The notes: generated by a model not told the origin, from the letters alone. Shown: positions 8,062-18,130, counted from the stretch's first letter. The stretch is DNA of 64,000 nucleotides from Caldilineaceae bacterium (GCA_958295845.1 OY282376.1:4043022-4107021), one strand, 5' to 3'. Program-made: numbers and translations.

Positions 8062-9150
8062 TCAGTTCGGAACTATAACGCCCTTGATAAACCCCTCCAA
8101 TTCGATCTCGCCTCCCGCCGCGCGCACCGCTGTTTCAGCCTCCGCCAACGAGAAACGGTGTGTGACCATCTTCTCGATGGGATACCGTCGCGATTCGACG
8201 ACCTTGATCGCAGCCTGTACGGCAGGCGTATCGTGCGTATTCACACCCTGCACCCGCAGCTCCTTGATCGGGATCTTGCTGGGAACGATCGCGACCTCCT
8301 GCTCCCCCGTGTTCGACCCGACGACAACAACGCCCATCGGCCGCGCCAGGTCCAGCGCCAGCGGAAATGATGCGGTTGCGCCGGTAAGATCCACGACCAG
8401 ATCGGCCAGCACCCCGTCGGTAAGTGCCAGAACGGCTTTGACCGGGTCTTCACGCTCGAGATTAATGATGTGCGTCGCGCCGAACTGCCTGGACAACTCG
8501 AAACGGTGCTCGTCTTGACTCAACCCAAGCACAATAATCTTTGACGCCCCAGCCTCGTTGGCAGCCAGAATCGCAGCCAGACCCTGCCCGCCCGGCCCGA
8601 TGACGACCACATTATCGCCGATCGCAGCCCCGCCAATCGTCCGCACCCAACGCAAGCCGTTGCCGATGTTGGCACAAGTCATCGCCGCGGCCTCGGCAGG
8701 AACGTCCTCGGCAATGCGGTGCACACGCGAATTAGGCGCCAGATACATGTACTGGCTGTATGCCCCCCACAGATATGGCGGCACACTGGAAGGCGTCGTC
8801 CCTCCGTAACCCTGGTGCTCACTGCAAAAACGATACTCGCCCAGCAGGCACCAGCGGCAATGCCCGCACCCGAATAGGTGCTCGACGATGACCCGGTCAC
8901 CGATCTGCACGCCCCAACGCGCCGCGGCCCGGCTCCCGATCTCCCCGATATGCCCGACAAGCTCATGGCCCATGATGAGCGGAAATCGGTGGGATTCAGT
9001 CCAGTTGTAAATGCGCGGATCGCTGCCGCAGACACCGCACATCTCGACCTTCAGCAGGCCATCGTCCTCGCTGATGGACGGCTTGTCGAATGCCTGGATC
9101 TCCATTGTCCGCGTTGTCACGACAACGGCCGCGTTTACTTTGCCCGACAT
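8062..9150 (-). CDS. zinc-dependent medium-chain alcohol/polyol dehydrogenase
   Basis: A 362-aa MDR-superfamily dehydrogenase related to threonine and sorbitol dehydrogenases. The catalytic zinc Cys is in CGVCGSD and the adjacent ligand motif is MGHELVGHIGEIG. Structural-zinc cysteines are in CGHCRWCLLGEYRFC, and the nucleotide-binding loop is VVIGPGGQGLAAI. The ATG follows AAGGAGG by 7-8 nt; a 15-codon N-terminal extension has no such support. It follows a dead MDR gene and an SDR gene, and precedes the BKACE gene by 11 nt. Substrate unknown; a polyol, amino alcohol or hydroxy acid would fit. Confidence 0.9.
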   Translation of the reverse strand: MSGKVNAAVVVTTRTMEIQAFDKPSISEDDGLLKVEMCGVCGSDPRIYNWTESHRFPLIMGHELVGHIGEIGSRAAARWGVQIGDRVIVEHLFGCGHCRWCLLGEYRFCSEHQGYGGTTPSSVPPYLWGAYSQYMYLAPNSRVHRIAEDVPAEAAAMTCANIGNGLRWVRTIGGAAIGDNVVVIGPGGQGLAAILAANEAGASKIIVLGLSQDEHRFELSRQFGATHIINLEREDPVKAVLALTDGVLADLVVDLTGATASFPLALDLARPMGVVVVGSNTGEQEVAIVPSKIPIKELRVQGVNTHDTPAVQAAIKVVESRRYPIEKMVTHRFSLAEAETAVRAAGGEIELEGFIKGVIVPN

Positions 9151-9218
9151 GCCAGACCCTCCTTGGACCGAAAAGAGCATCCCAGGTGAATGCAAATCGC
9201 ACTGTGACTTGGGCTGCT

Positions 9219-9750
9219 TTACTCCGAGGTCAGGTCGAAGATGACCTTCAACATCTCTGCCGCCAATTCGTCGATCAGCTTGTTTGCCTGCGGGGCTTCC
9301 TCAAGCGGAATGCGATGCGTGATCAGACCGCTGATGTCCAGTCTGCCGGTGAGCAACAGCTTGATGATAACATTATGAATGCGAATGATGTCCCAGCGGC
9401 GAAGGTAAAGTCCGCTTTCGGGATTCTCAGGAGGTAAACGATAACCGTCGCTGCGGGAATGAAGGATCTGCCCTGTATTGCGGCAGAACTCTTCGCCCAA
9501 ATAGAGGTCGTTGGCGGGACCGTCGCACATGCCCACAGCAACGACCTTGGGGAAAGGCGTGCCGCCTTGCAAGGCCAAGCCAGTGCCGCCTGCCTTGCCC
9601 GAGCACTCGAAGCAGACGTCAGCGCTCGATGCCGTGGCAGATCCCGGAGTAAAGATTGGCGACCTTTACGTCCCTCGGCCCAACGGGCGGGTCCACATAT
9701 TCGCCAATTTCTACCCGTCAGGGACCGACGAACAGGACTTCCTTCGGCAT
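9219..9750 (-). pseudogene. decayed medium-chain dehydrogenase with internal deletion
   Basis: An ATG at 9750, 7 nt after the SDR stop, begins MPKEVLFVGP, typical of zinc MDR dehydrogenases. An in-frame TGA then replaces the expected Gly, after which RVEIGEYVDPPVGPRDVKV continues. At about 9625 the N-terminal part (to LYSGICHGIE) is joined in a different frame to a C-terminal part (DVCFECSGKAGGTGLALQGG). That part continues to a normal end, LITHRIPLEEAPQANKL. Roughly 170 residues of the catalytic/nucleotide-binding core are missing. One nonsense mutation plus an out-of-frame deletion make it a pseudogene. The 119-aa C-terminal frame (9219-9578) is a remnant, not a gene. Confidence 0.85.
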
Positions 9751-9756
9751 AGGCGG

Positions 9757-10560
9757 TTAGGGCGCAAAACCGCAGGTCAGGCCGCCGTCGACGAGTAAAT
9801 TCACGCCGGTAATGTATTTGGCCTCGTCAGATGCCAGAAAAAGAGCGGCATAGGCGACGTCCCAGGCATCCCCCATCTTTTTCATCGGGCACAGGTTATC
9901 CCGCTGCCTGATCATCTCCTCCACACCCTCATCCGAATAGGCCTCTTGGAGGCCTTGCGTAATGAAGGGCGTGTTCATCAGACCCGGCAGAACACAGTTT
10001 GCCCGTATCCCCTGCTGCGCATATTGCATGGCGACATTCTGCGTCAACTGGTTGATGGCCCCCTTGGAAGCGTTGTAAGAGATGCTCGGATAGCCGGTGT
10101 AGCGTATGCCGGCAATGGAAGAGATATTGACGATAGCCCCGCCTCCCTGCCTCTCCATGTGCGGGATACAGAACTTGCAGGTCAGAAACATTCCTTTCAC
10201 ATTGACATCCATCAACCGGTCCCAGTTCTCTTCGCTGATTTCGACCGGCCCGCCCACCTCGATGATACCGACGTTGTTATGAAGGATATCGATCCTGCCG
10301 TAGGTCTCGATACACGACGCGGCCATCTGCTCAACAGCCTGCGAATCGGTCACGTCGGCCTGAAAGGCAGTACACTCGCCCCCTTCCTGCTCAATGACGG
10401 CCTTGGTCTCGTTCGCAGCCTCCATGTTGTAATCGACGAGAAAGACGCTCGCCCCTTCGCGGGCATAGAGTACCGCCGTGGCCTTCCCGTTTCCCCACCC
10501 GGGACCCACCGAACCGGCCCCGGTAACAACGGCAACTTTTCCTTTAACGCGATCTGTCAT
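9757..10560 (-). CDS. short-chain dehydrogenase/reductase (SDR)
   Basis: A 267-aa classical SDR, an NAD(P)-dependent oxidoreductase. The cofactor motif is VVTGAGSVGPGWGNG, a slightly expanded TGxxxGxG. HNNVG is the structural NNAG-like motif. The catalytic Ser is in NISSIAG and the Tyr-Lys pair in YNASKGA. The C-terminal ITGVNLLVDGG is canonical. The ATG follows GAGGT by 5 nt; the open frame extends 65 codons upstream without family similarity. It is the first gene of the SDR/(dead MDR)/MDR/BKACE run and probably supplies one oxidation step there. Confidence 0.9.
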   Translation of the reverse strand: MTDRVKGKVAVVTGAGSVGPGWGNGKATAVLYAREGASVFLVDYNMEAANETKAVIEQEGGECTAFQADVTDSQAVEQMAASCIETYGRIDILHNNVGIIEVGGPVEISEENWDRLMDVNVKGMFLTCKFCIPHMERQGGGAIVNISSIAGIRYTGYPSISYNASKGAINQLTQNVAMQYAQQGIRANCVLPGLMNTPFITQGLQEAYSDEGVEEMIRQRDNLCPMKKMGDAWDVAYAALFLASDEAKYITGVNLLVDGGLTCGFAP

Positions 10561-11024
10561 CTGTACCTCACACTTGATTTGTTCAGGTCTTAACGATTTT
10601 GGCTCCGCGAAAGCCGACAATCCAGGAGCAACAAGACGCCGCTTGGATTCTCCTTGGTCAGCGCGCTGATGCGAACTCCTTAGATCGCAAAGTATAGGAT
10701 CGTCAGGGCCCTGCGAAAACCCCGGATTCTCACTGAGTTTTGCAGAATCTACCACACGTAGTATGACGGGTCAATCCCATCCATTTGACAAGGCCAATCG
10801 ATTTGGCCCATCTGTAGGCCAAGGGCGAGCCGCCGCAGAGCACAATATTCGGAATTAGACTACACGAAATTGAGTGGCCTAAGCCGGCGGCAATAGAGGG
10901 GTTGAGTCGTCCCTAACGTCCAACACCCGAAGTCAACATGGACCCTATCGGAGAACCACCTGTTAGACAGAACTCGCGAATTCAGCCGGTGTCAGATCCG
11001 CCCGCTGTTATGGTTACTTTTCTC
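10561..11024. other. 464-bp intergenic region
   Basis: It lies between the end of the Cys-rich protein gene and the SDR start, both on the minus strand. Apart from the possible promoter at 10691-10719 I see no gene, RNA or clear terminator. Confidence 0.5.
10691..10719 (-). promoter_or_regulatory. possible sigma70-type promoter for the SDR operon
   Basis: On the minus strand a good -10 (TATACT, 10691-10696) lies 17 nt from a poor -35 (TTTTCG, 10714-10719), about 130 nt upstream of the SDR start. Only the -10 is convincing. Confidence 0.35.
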
Positions 11025-11531
11025 TCAATCCTCCCCCTTGATTCTGGCCAGCGCCTCCCGCGCCACGCTCGCCCAGGAATCCGGCAAGTTCTCGCTAATC
11101 CACTGAATCCTTTTCTCAGCTCTCGGTTCCTTGAATTCACCCAGCTGCCGCACCACGACCTCAGCCAGACCGGGCCGGGCAGGATAGCGGTCTGCCGCGA
11201 TATGTGTGGGCAGCCTGTTCAGAAGATCTAGCAGGTGTTGCCGTATCTCCTCTGTATCAGGCGACGGTATCCACGCTTCGCGAACATATCCCCTGCTTGC
11301 ATACTCGCTACTGTCATTTCGCATTATCGGCCCGATCGGAATCGGATCGCGCTGCGGCCTTCGGTGCGGATGATTGGCGCAATAGGTCCAGAAGGGGTCC
11401 TCGATCGAGACATGCCTGATTTCGCAGTAGGCTTGCACATCATGATCCTGAGCCCTGTCATAACCCTTCTCGCCGCGATTCCTGCGGTTGAACCAGCAAG
11501 TCCCACAGCAGTCTGAGCCTCCATTGGGCAT
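11025..11531 (-). CDS. hypothetical cysteine-rich protein
   Basis: A 168-aa protein I cannot assign. The N-terminal third has clustered cysteines (DCCGTCWFN at 8-16, then YCEIRH and TYCANHP), a pattern suggesting a small metal-binding fold. The C-terminal half is helical and resembles one or two HEAT-like repeats (HLLDLLNRLP, VVVRQLGEF, ASVAREALARI). AGGAG lies about 9 nt upstream of the ATG, supporting expression. No signal peptide or membrane segment is seen. It lies downstream of the terminator of the large lipoprotein gene and so is probably transcribed on its own. Confidence 0.65.
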   Translation of the reverse strand: MPNGGSDCCGTCWFNRRNRGEKGYDRAQDHDVQAYCEIRHVSIEDPFWTYCANHPHRRPQRDPIPIGPIMRNDSSEYASRGYVREAWIPSPDTEEIRQHLLDLLNRLPTHIAADRYPARPGLAEVVVRQLGEFKEPRAEKRIQWISENLPDSWASVAREALARIKGED

Positions 11532-11556
11532 GATGTAAGTCTCCTATTCGATGGGA

Positions 11557-11600
11557 CAAAAAAAGGCGAAAGCGGTTAATTCTCCGCTTTCGCCCGTTTT
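11557..11600 (-). terminator. rho-independent terminator of the lipoprotein gene
   Basis: A perfect 11-bp stem (GGCGAAAGCGG, 11565-11575, pairing with 11584-11594) encloses an 8-nt loop. It is followed on the minus strand by seven T residues (11558-11564). It lies 35 nt after the stop of the gene ending at 11630. Confidence 0.9.
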
Positions 11601-11629
11601 CCAAGTTAATTGAGCTGACAACAGAAGAG

Positions 11630-14107
11630 CTACTCCTGGTTCAATTCTGCCGTCACGTCCAGATGGGCGCCAACAATCAGAGGTAGCAACTCCTCTGCGA
11701 ACAACGCCGAAACGTTCGGGTCCGCCAGTATGTTGGCAACATCCTCCGGCAGGAAAGGCGCCGCCAGCTCCAGTGTGCGTAGGATCGAAGGCGAGTCATA
11801 GTGGACCGTGAGCAGGACTTCCTCGTCGGCTACCACATTCAACTGGTTGGCCGAAGAAGTCAATTCCAACTCGGAGACCTGCAGGCCATCGTAAAGAATT
11901 GAGGCAATGTTCGCAGGCAGCGAGGGCAGGCTTACCCCGTTCTCTGCAAACGTACTCGCGGGCACACCGCCGACAGACCGAATCTCGGAGCCGTCCAGCA
12001 TGAGCCTGAGCGCAAGCACCGGCCGGTACTCGGCATCGATATCAGGCGGTTCCATTCGCACCGCGGTTACGTCAAAGGCCGGCGGCACGTCAACCGCCCC
12101 AGCCCCATTCGCCGCGGGAATCGAAAGGGCGACACCGATATCTGTCTTCTGCAGGAATCCGATACCTACGTCGAGCACGCCGGGCGGGACAAAGAGCAGT
12201 TCAGACACGACCCGCTGAACCGTCGCCATCGACTCATCCGTCCACGAGATGACCGGCAAATGACCGCCATTCGAGGCCAGATAGAGGCTGGCGTCTATGA
12301 TGTTGAGGTCCAGCCTCTGGATGCCCAGCGCCTGCATGTCGGTAATGAAACGCGGCTGCAGAATCGACTGGTCCCCCAACGGGATACCCATCAAAGCCAG
12401 CGAGCCGTCCGCCTTGACTTCGACCGGCAAAGAGTCCAGCTTCGTCTCGGGAGCCTCCTGCCCCGCTAGGGCCAGCTGCAAATCCAGGCCCGATGAAATG
12501 ACCGGAGGCAGGTGCGGCAGGTATTCGCTGATCGTGCCAATGAACGGGATCGTATCCGACAACGAGGATACAACCACCAGCAGACGGTTAAGAGCTGCCT
12601 CGTCGTACTGCAATGTCAGTAAGCTGCCGGAGTCCCCTATCAGATCAATCCCGCCGGCCGACGTAGTCAACTGCAGAGAGTCCGACCCCACGCCCCCGAC
12701 GATGTCCATAACAAGCGGCGGCAAACCGACCGGCGGCAGTAGACCCGCCAAATCTGCGAGTGAGAGCCCAAGCGCGGATTGAACAAAACCATCTCTGTCG
12801 ATGGCTGCACCGATCCGCAGTGCCGGTTCCATCCCTTCCGGCGCAGCCGCAAAGTTGGGCGCCGTCACATCGAAATCAGCGCTGAATGCCGCGCCCTCCG
12901 CGGCAGGCAGAGCCAGAGACAGACCGATATTCGTCTTCACAAGCAGACTGCGCAGTACCGTGAGACCGCCATCAACTAAGCCGGGTGACACACCAAGGAG
13001 GTCAACAGCGACCCCGCCAATCGTGTCCAACGACGTATCCGTCCATAGGATCGAAGGCAGAGGCTCCTGATTCAGCGCCAGATACAGTCCGCCGGCCTGA
13101 ATGCTCAGATCCAGTTTCTGGACGTTCATGTCGCCAAGCATGCCCAGCAGATCCGCTGGCAGAAGGTCCATCCCCAAGGGAATGCCCCACACGCCTAACG
13201 TGCCGTCATCGCCTACGCTGACCGGAATGGTTGGCAACTGCGTATCAGCTGTCGGAGCGCCGGTAAAGGAAACGATCACGTCCAAATCTGCGCCGGGCAG
13301 CTTGGGAATAACCTCGCCGATCATGCCGCCCATCGACGGGTCGACGAACGCGCTGACGATCGGCATCAGGTTGTTCAGGCGCTCGGTATCGTAAGCCAAA
13401 CCCGGCAACGCCGTACTGTCAAGCGCAAGATCGATGCCATTCGGCTGCGTCGCCAACGAGAACTGTTCAACACGCAGTGCTGACAATATCTGCAAAGCCA
13501 TCGGCGGAAGTTCCACCCCGAGCGATGCGCCCAGGGCCTGCTCTATCTCCGCCAAGGGGATTCCTTCGAACGACGCCTTGCCCTCTGCGTCAAAGGCCAG
13601 ACTGGCAAACTGCAGCGGCCCGATGGTGGTCTCCTCCGCGCTTTCTGACCTAACCAGCTCTTCGCCCTGCCAGCGGGGAATATCATCGCCGGCCGTGGGA
13701 AGTATGATAATTGCGCCCAGGCCTACCCGACGCAACCAGGTTAGCGCGTCAGCGCCTTGCGCGGCGCCGTCCACATTGGCCAGAACACGAGCCACAAGAT
13801 CCGCCGACTCATCACTCCATTTGAGATAGGGGAGAGGTTCACCATCCGCGTGCAGAAAAACGCCATGATAGCCGATACGGACTTCCAGAACATCGACACC
13901 TGCAGCCGCGAACTGATCCAACATCGGTTGCTGCAGGATCTGCCCCGCTGGGAAGCCGAGCGCAGTGCCAAAGCCGTTGCCGTCAACTCTGATCGGAACA
14001 GACGGGAGGTTAAACCACGTGGAGCCGCCGTCACCGCCGCCATTACAGGCGCCCAGTGCCAGGATAAAGACCAGAACTACAATAAATTTACGGAGTAAGG
14101 CCGGCAC
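11630..14107 (-). CDS. large lipoprotein with three internal AB repeats, unknown function
   Basis: An 825-aa probable lipoprotein. The signal peptide RKFIVVLVFILALGAC ends in a lipobox with Cys at about residue 20, followed by a Gly/Asp-rich linker. The mature part consists of three repeats of about 260 residues. Each begins with a segment like PIRVDGNGFGTALGFPAG and runs through LDLxIxxxxLYLA to a LPxIxWTDES block. A second segment with GIPL/GLSLADL, ELTTSANGIDL and xYDxxxLNRL blocks completes the unit. GTG start with AAAGGAGG 6 nt upstream. A promoter (14215-14243) and a strong terminator bracket it, so it is monocistronic. It probably sits on the outer face of the membrane; the alternating amphipathic segments suggest a beta-rich lipid- or surface-binding scaffold, but I do not recognise the family. 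Confidence 0.8.
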   Translation of the reverse strand: MPALLRKFIVVLVFILALGACNGGGDGGSTWFNLPSVPIRVDGNGFGTALGFPAGQILQQPMLDQFAAAGVDVLEVRIGYHGVFLHADGEPLPYLKWSDESADLVARVLANVDGAAQGADALTWLRRVGLGAIIILPTAGDDIPRWQGEELVRSESAEETTIGPLQFASLAFDAEGKASFEGIPLAEIEQALGASLGVELPPMALQILSALRVEQFSLATQPNGIDLALDSTALPGLAYDTERLNNLMPIVSAFVDPSMGGMIGEVIPKLPGADLDVIVSFTGAPTADTQLPTIPVSVGDDGTLGVWGIPLGMDLLPADLLGMLGDMNVQKLDLSIQAGGLYLALNQEPLPSILWTDTSLDTIGGVAVDLLGVSPGLVDGGLTVLRSLLVKTNIGLSLALPAAEGAAFSADFDVTAPNFAAAPEGMEPALRIGAAIDRDGFVQSALGLSLADLAGLLPPVGLPPLVMDIVGGVGSDSLQLTTSAGGIDLIGDSGSLLTLQYDEAALNRLLVVVSSLSDTIPFIGTISEYLPHLPPVISSGLDLQLALAGQEAPETKLDSLPVEVKADGSLALMGIPLGDQSILQPRFITDMQALGIQRLDLNIIDASLYLASNGGHLPVISWTDESMATVQRVVSELLFVPPGVLDVGIGFLQKTDIGVALSIPAANGAGAVDVPPAFDVTAVRMEPPDIDAEYRPVLALRLMLDGSEIRSVGGVPASTFAENGVSLPSLPANIASILYDGLQVSELELTSSANQLNVVADEEVLLTVHYDSPSILRTLELAAPFLPEDVANILADPNVSALFAEELLPLIVGAHLDVTAELNQE

Positions 14108-14520
14108 GAGCCGCCTCCTTTTGGGTGCGCATCAATAAAGGGCAGATAAGACCTAACCGCGCGCCGCAGACGCGTCAGTCGATCACTGTTTGCACTGATT
14201 TGTCACGTTGCAATGTTATATCACGATTAATTCGGAATGACAATGCCGAAAGTTGCACCCTGTCTGAATACAAACAGAGGTTTTCTTGATGGCCTGACGG
14301 CCCGCCGTTTGACTCGTCCAGACCGTCGGCTGCCAAACGTGTCGGGCACTGTCCAGGTTACCATACATCTTACAATAGTTCATGTGCAGACACAAAACCA
14401 GCATCTCAGACACACTTAGACGCACCGACTCCAGAGCAAGGACGAAAGACTGACTCTTACTGTACTCAATCTCTACTTACCTTCGCCTTCTTCGGCACAA
14501 AGTGGAAAAGCCTCTGACCA
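14108..14520. other. 413-bp intergenic region with promoter
   Basis: It contains the promoter for the downstream lipoprotein gene (14215-14243). At 14515-14545 it carries a CTGACCACTAACCACTG-type stretch with TTGCAGTTGTGCG, echoed at 27876-27912. No gene is convincing; a 69-aa frame here lacks a ribosome-binding site and coding character. Confidence 0.5.
14215..14243 (-). promoter_or_regulatory. sigma70-type promoter for the lipoprotein gene
   Basis: Minus-strand -35 TTGTCA (14238-14243) and -10 TATAAC (14215-14220) are separated by exactly 17 nt. Predicted transcription begins about 100 nt upstream of the GTG start at 14107. Confidence 0.7.
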
Positions 14521-16236
14521 CTAACCACTGCCCATTGCAGTTGTGCGGCCGCGCAGTGCAGACAGCATCGCCTCCTGCTCGTTCCAGGGGAACTCCGTCT
14601 CGCCGTAGCACATACTGCGCTCATGTCCCTTGCCAAAAGAGGCTACAACATCGCCCGCGCGCGCCATCTCCACGCCAAAACGAATCGCCTCGGCGCGATC
14701 GGGAACCACAGCATAGTAAGGAGTAGAGGCCGCAGTTTCCATCTGAGGCTGCCCCGCCCCTTCAACAACCTCCCTTACACCTGCCGCGATTTCCCGGTTT
14801 ATCGCCTCCAGATCTTCAGTCCGCGGATCCTCCGCAGTGATCACGGTAAAGTCCGCCAACCGCCCGCTAACCTGACCCATCAGCCGCCGCTTGCCCCGGT
14901 CTCGCAGACCCGCGCAGCCAAAGATAGCGATCAATCTGCCTCCGCCGCCACCGCAATCCTTGGCAACCAGCGGACGCAAAGTCTCCAATGCCCGTTCCAG
15001 GCTGGCAGGGGAGTGGGCGAAGTCCACCACAGCCAGGAACTCTTGGCCGCAGTCCATTCGCTGCATGCGCCCCAAAACCGAGGAAAGCGAGCCCACACCC
15101 TTCCTGATTTGCTCCGGCGCAATCCCCATCCCCAGGGCCGCCGCAGCCGCGCACAGTATATTTGACACATTGAACTCGCCAATCAGCTGAGTCTCCATCG
15201 GAACAGTGCCACCCGGCCAGACCAGTTCGAATCGGGTGGCTTCAGGCAGGTACTCGATCTGCCTGGCGTACACGTCGGCACTCGAATCACTTACGCTGTA
15301 AGTATAGGATACAACGCCGGCCGAATCGTTGCGCGCGCGCTCTTCCGCCAGCGCCTCACGCAAAGGCTGGCAGCTGCTATCGTCTTGGTTGAATACGGCT
15401 ATGCGGGGCACGCCCGGCTTGCGTTCGGTATGAAAAAGGCTCCGGAAAAGCAGGAACTTCGCTGCCCTGTACGCCTCGAACGAGCCGTGAATGTCCAGGT
15501 GCTCATGCGTGATGTTCGTCAACGCGGCAACATCGTACGCAACCGCCGCCACCCGTTTCTGGTCAAGACCGAAACTGGTGCTCTCGACCACCGCATAGCC
15601 GCAGCCCGCCGAACGCATCTGCGCCAGAAATGCCTGCACCGTCGGCGCATCGGGCGTCGTCACATGCAGCCCGGTCTCCTGCTCAATGCCGGCGATTCGT
15701 GCGCCGACCGTCGTGATGACCCCGACATCAGCGCTGCGGCTAAGAATCGCCTCCAGCAACGAGCAAGTCGTCGTCTTGCCGTCCGTGCCAGTCACCCCGA
15801 TAACCGTCTGCGCCCGGCTGGGAAAACCGTAAAGGGCCGCGCTCAGCCACGCCAGCGCTTCCCGGCTATCGGTCACCTGAACGTAGGCAACGCCGGAAGA
15901 CGGCGGCCACCAGTCCAGTTCCTCCAGCCGCGTCAAGGGGTGGCTGCCAACGACAGCCGCGGCGCCCGCAGCAACGGCCTGCGGAATATAGCGGTGACCG
16001 TCCTGCTGCAAGCCTTCTACCGCGACAAACAGCGTATCCGCGCCCACTTCCCGGCTGTCCTCGGTAACGCGGCGCACCGCAACATCCGGCATCGCCTCGT
16101 CTCCGCCAACGCGTAAACCTTCCGGCAGTTGCGCAAACAGGCTTGCCAGCTCTTGCCTACTCTGGTTCACTCGTTGTGGAAGTTCGCTGGCGGCGACCGT
16201 CTCTGAACTGGCCGATATTGGTCCACTCGCCGTCAT
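14521..16236 (-). CDS. murE: MurE-like UDP-MurNAc-tripeptide synthetase
   Basis: A 571-aa Mur ligase that should add the third amino acid to UDP-MurNAc-L-Ala-D-Glu in cytoplasmic peptidoglycan synthesis. The ATP loop is [10 protein letters not shown] (148-157), with Asp in place of the commoner Asn. TTPDAP (194-199) and [10 protein letters not shown] follow, and Lys260 in YRAAKFLLF matches the carbamylated lysine. The C-terminal domain has [14 protein letters not shown] and, near 469-472, EDPR where diaminopimelate enzymes have DNPR, so the added residue may not be meso-diaminopimelate. The first 45 residues are a nonstandard extension. The start codon overlaps the stop of the upstream BNR gene (ATGA), implying translational coupling. 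Confidence 0.85.
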   Translation of the reverse strand: MTASGPISASSETVAASELPQRVNQSRQELASLFAQLPEGLRVGGDEAMPDVAVRRVTEDSREVGADTLFVAVEGLQQDGHRYIPQAVAAGAAAVVGSHPLTRLEELDWWPPSSGVAYVQVTDSREALAWLSAALYGFPSRAQTVIGVTGTDGKTTTCSLLEAILSRSADVGVITTVGARIAGIEQETGLHVTTPDAPTVQAFLAQMRSAGCGYAVVESTSFGLDQKRVAAVAYDVAALTNITHEHLDIHGSFEAYRAAKFLLFRSLFHTERKPGVPRIAVFNQDDSSCQPLREALAEERARNDSAGVVSYTYSVSDSSADVYARQIEYLPEATRFELVWPGGTVPMETQLIGEFNVSNILCAAAAALGMGIAPEQIRKGVGSLSSVLGRMQRMDCGQEFLAVVDFAHSPASLERALETLRPLVAKDCGGGGGRLIAIFGCAGLRDRGKRRLMGQVSGRLADFTVITAEDPRTEDLEAINREIAAGVREVVEGAGQPQMETAASTPYYAVVPDRAEAIRFGVEMARAGDVVASFGKGHERSMCYGETEFPWNEQEAMLSALRGRTTAMGSG

Positions 16237-18092
16237 AGCTCTTCGTTTCCGGAGCCTCCGTCCCGTGCAACCGATACGCCGGCGACCAGTATCAGGAGGA
16301 AGAAGACCGCCGCGCCCCCAATCCAGATCGGGGGTATTTGAGCAAGCCTCTCGTTGACATTGCTCGAACTCACAGTGGTCGGTGTTGCAGTCGCCTGGGG
16401 CTCCGCTCCCGCCTCCGATGCCGTCGGCGTGCTGGTGGCGGTGCCTTCAAACGGAGGAAGTGGCGGAGGCGTTTCGGGAACGGCCGTCGACACAACTGGT
16501 GTCGAATCCGGCGAATCCGCTGCCGGCTGATCTGGGGTCGCAGCCGGGTCCGGCGTCGGCTCCGGTGTACATTCGACCAGAGGCTGAGCCGTTGGCACAT
16601 TGGGGTCCGGCGTCGCCGTCACTGTAACGGTGGCTGTCGGTGTCTCCCTCGGCGTATCTTGATTGTGTGCCGCAGTAAGCGTGCCTGTGGCTGTCGGCGT
16701 CTCCGTGGGCACATTGGGGTCCGGCGTCGCCGTCACCGTGCCAGTGGCCGTCGGCGTCCCCGTGGGCGCGTTGGGATCAGGCGTCGCGATAGGCGTACAC
16801 ACGGCCGTAGGCGTAGCCGTCGGTGCATTGGGATCAGGTGTCACCGTCGCCGTGTCGGTAGCCGTTGGCGTCTCAGTCGGCTCGTTGGGATCAGGCGTTA
16901 CCGTCGGCGTACTTGTTGCCGTTGGCGTGTCCGAGGGCGCGCCGGGGTCAGGCGTTAGCGTAATTGTCGGCGTCGGCACTCTGGGCAGCTGGGCCGGATC
17001 CAGAGGCGTGATCTGGGCCGACGACAGAAAACTCGCGCCGCTGTCAAGCGTACGCAGAACGCCGTCCTGCTCGGTCCCCGCGTAGGTGACACCAACAAAA
17101 GTCGAAGAAGAGGCCAGCCGGAAAACCGGATTGGTATAGGCCGCGCCATTGACCGTCACCCGCGTCCAGTCCGGTACGCTCTGGGTCCAGAGCCCGACAT
17201 TGGTCCCGACGACGATGGTCTGCCCGCTGGCGGTAACATCGTAGATGACCACACCTGCCGGAAAGGAGGGGTCCTGAATCCAATTGTAACCGTCGTCGCT
17301 CAGATAAAGGCCTGAAGCGAACGTACCCACATACAAACGGCCATCCAGCATCGCCATCCCTCGCGCAATGATGCCCGCGGGCAGATCGACCCGCTGCCAG
17401 ATTGTTGCACCCGGAGTCAGACGCCAGACGCCGTCGTGGGTACCGGCATAGAGCGCGCCCTCTTTATCGGCAAAAGCGCGCACGCGCAGCGCGCTCCCTG
17501 TCAGACCGTCCCCGTACCACGCCCAACTCAGGCCGCCGTCCAGGCTGCGCACGACGCCGTCGTAGCGGCTGCCGGCGTAGAAAACGGTCACGCCGTCTTC
17601 GACGCGCGTGTAAAGGCGGCCAACTCCACTGTTCGGAGTCAGCACCTGGTTGATCGAAGGCTCCTGCCGCCAGCTCTGGCCGCCGTCCTCACTGATAAAC
17701 AGATTGCCGACCCCGCCGTCCGCGGCCAAAACACGGTCTCCATCCTGCGGATCGAAACGAATGGAGGCAACAGAGGTATCCGCCGGCAATTCAACATCTG
17801 CCCGGCTCCACGTGTGACCACCATCCGTGCTTCGATAAATGCCCGCCGGCACCGGTACGTTCAATGTGCCCGCCACCACCACGCTGGCATCATCCGGCGA
17901 AACGTCCAACGCGATAATGCTGTTCGAAAACGGCACAAAGCCAGACTGGGCAAAAATCTGGCCGCCGGCCACAGAAATCAGGACCGCCAAAGCAGCCAGA
18001 ATCTGCCACAGCCGCCGAAGAGTCACTGGAGTCGGAAATACCCTTTCATTGCGCCTTCTGCCGCGCATGTTTTGCTGGAAACCAGCCTGCAT
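16233..18092 (-). CDS. exported BNR-type beta-propeller protein with Thr/Pro linker and C-terminal anchor
   Basis: A 619-aa cell-surface protein. A basic N-terminus and hydrophobic segment (about 27-48) form a signal peptide or anchor. Residues 55-365 carry repeated BNR/Asp-box-like motifs, such as [23 protein letters not shown] and [12 protein letters not shown], predicting a sortilin/Ycf48-like propeller. Residues about 370-560 are low-complexity Thr/Pro/Asp repeats ([15 protein letters not shown] type), probably an extended stalk. A hydrophobic segment [20 protein letters not shown] near the end anchors it in the membrane. GGAGG lies 4 nt before the ATG. It overlaps murE by 4 nt, an unusual pairing that suggests a cell-envelope role. 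Function not known. Confidence 0.8.
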   Translation of the reverse strand: MQAGFQQNMRGRRRNERVFPTPVTLRRLWQILAALAVLISVAGGQIFAQSGFVPFSNSIIALDVSPDDASVVVAGTLNVPVPAGIYRSTDGGHTWSRADVELPADTSVASIRFDPQDGDRVLAADGGVGNLFISEDGGQSWRQEPSINQVLTPNSGVGRLYTRVEDGVTVFYAGSRYDGVVRSLDGGLSWAWYGDGLTGSALRVRAFADKEGALYAGTHDGVWRLTPGATIWQRVDLPAGIIARGMAMLDGRLYVGTFASGLYLSDDGYNWIQDPSFPAGVVIYDVTASGQTIVVGTNVGLWTQSVPDWTRVTVNGAAYTNPVFRLASSSTFVGVTYAGTEQDGVLRTLDSGASFLSSAQITPLDPAQLPRVPTPTITLTPDPGAPSDTPTATSTPTVTPDPNEPTETPTATDTATVTPDPNAPTATPTAVCTPIATPDPNAPTGTPTATGTVTATPDPNVPTETPTATGTLTAAHNQDTPRETPTATVTVTATPDPNVPTAQPLVECTPEPTPDPAATPDQPAADSPDSTPVVSTAVPETPPPLPPFEGTATSTPTASEAGAEPQATATPTTVSSSNVNERLAQIPPIWIGGAAVFFLLILVAGVSVARDGGSGNEEL

Positions 18093-18130
18093 AGATCCTC
18101 CAAAAGGGGAACCGGAGAGGAAGTGAAAGA

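Noticed and set aside
14216..14425. 69-aa minus-strand ORF
   Set aside because: It overlaps the promoter of the lipoprotein gene and has no coding character.
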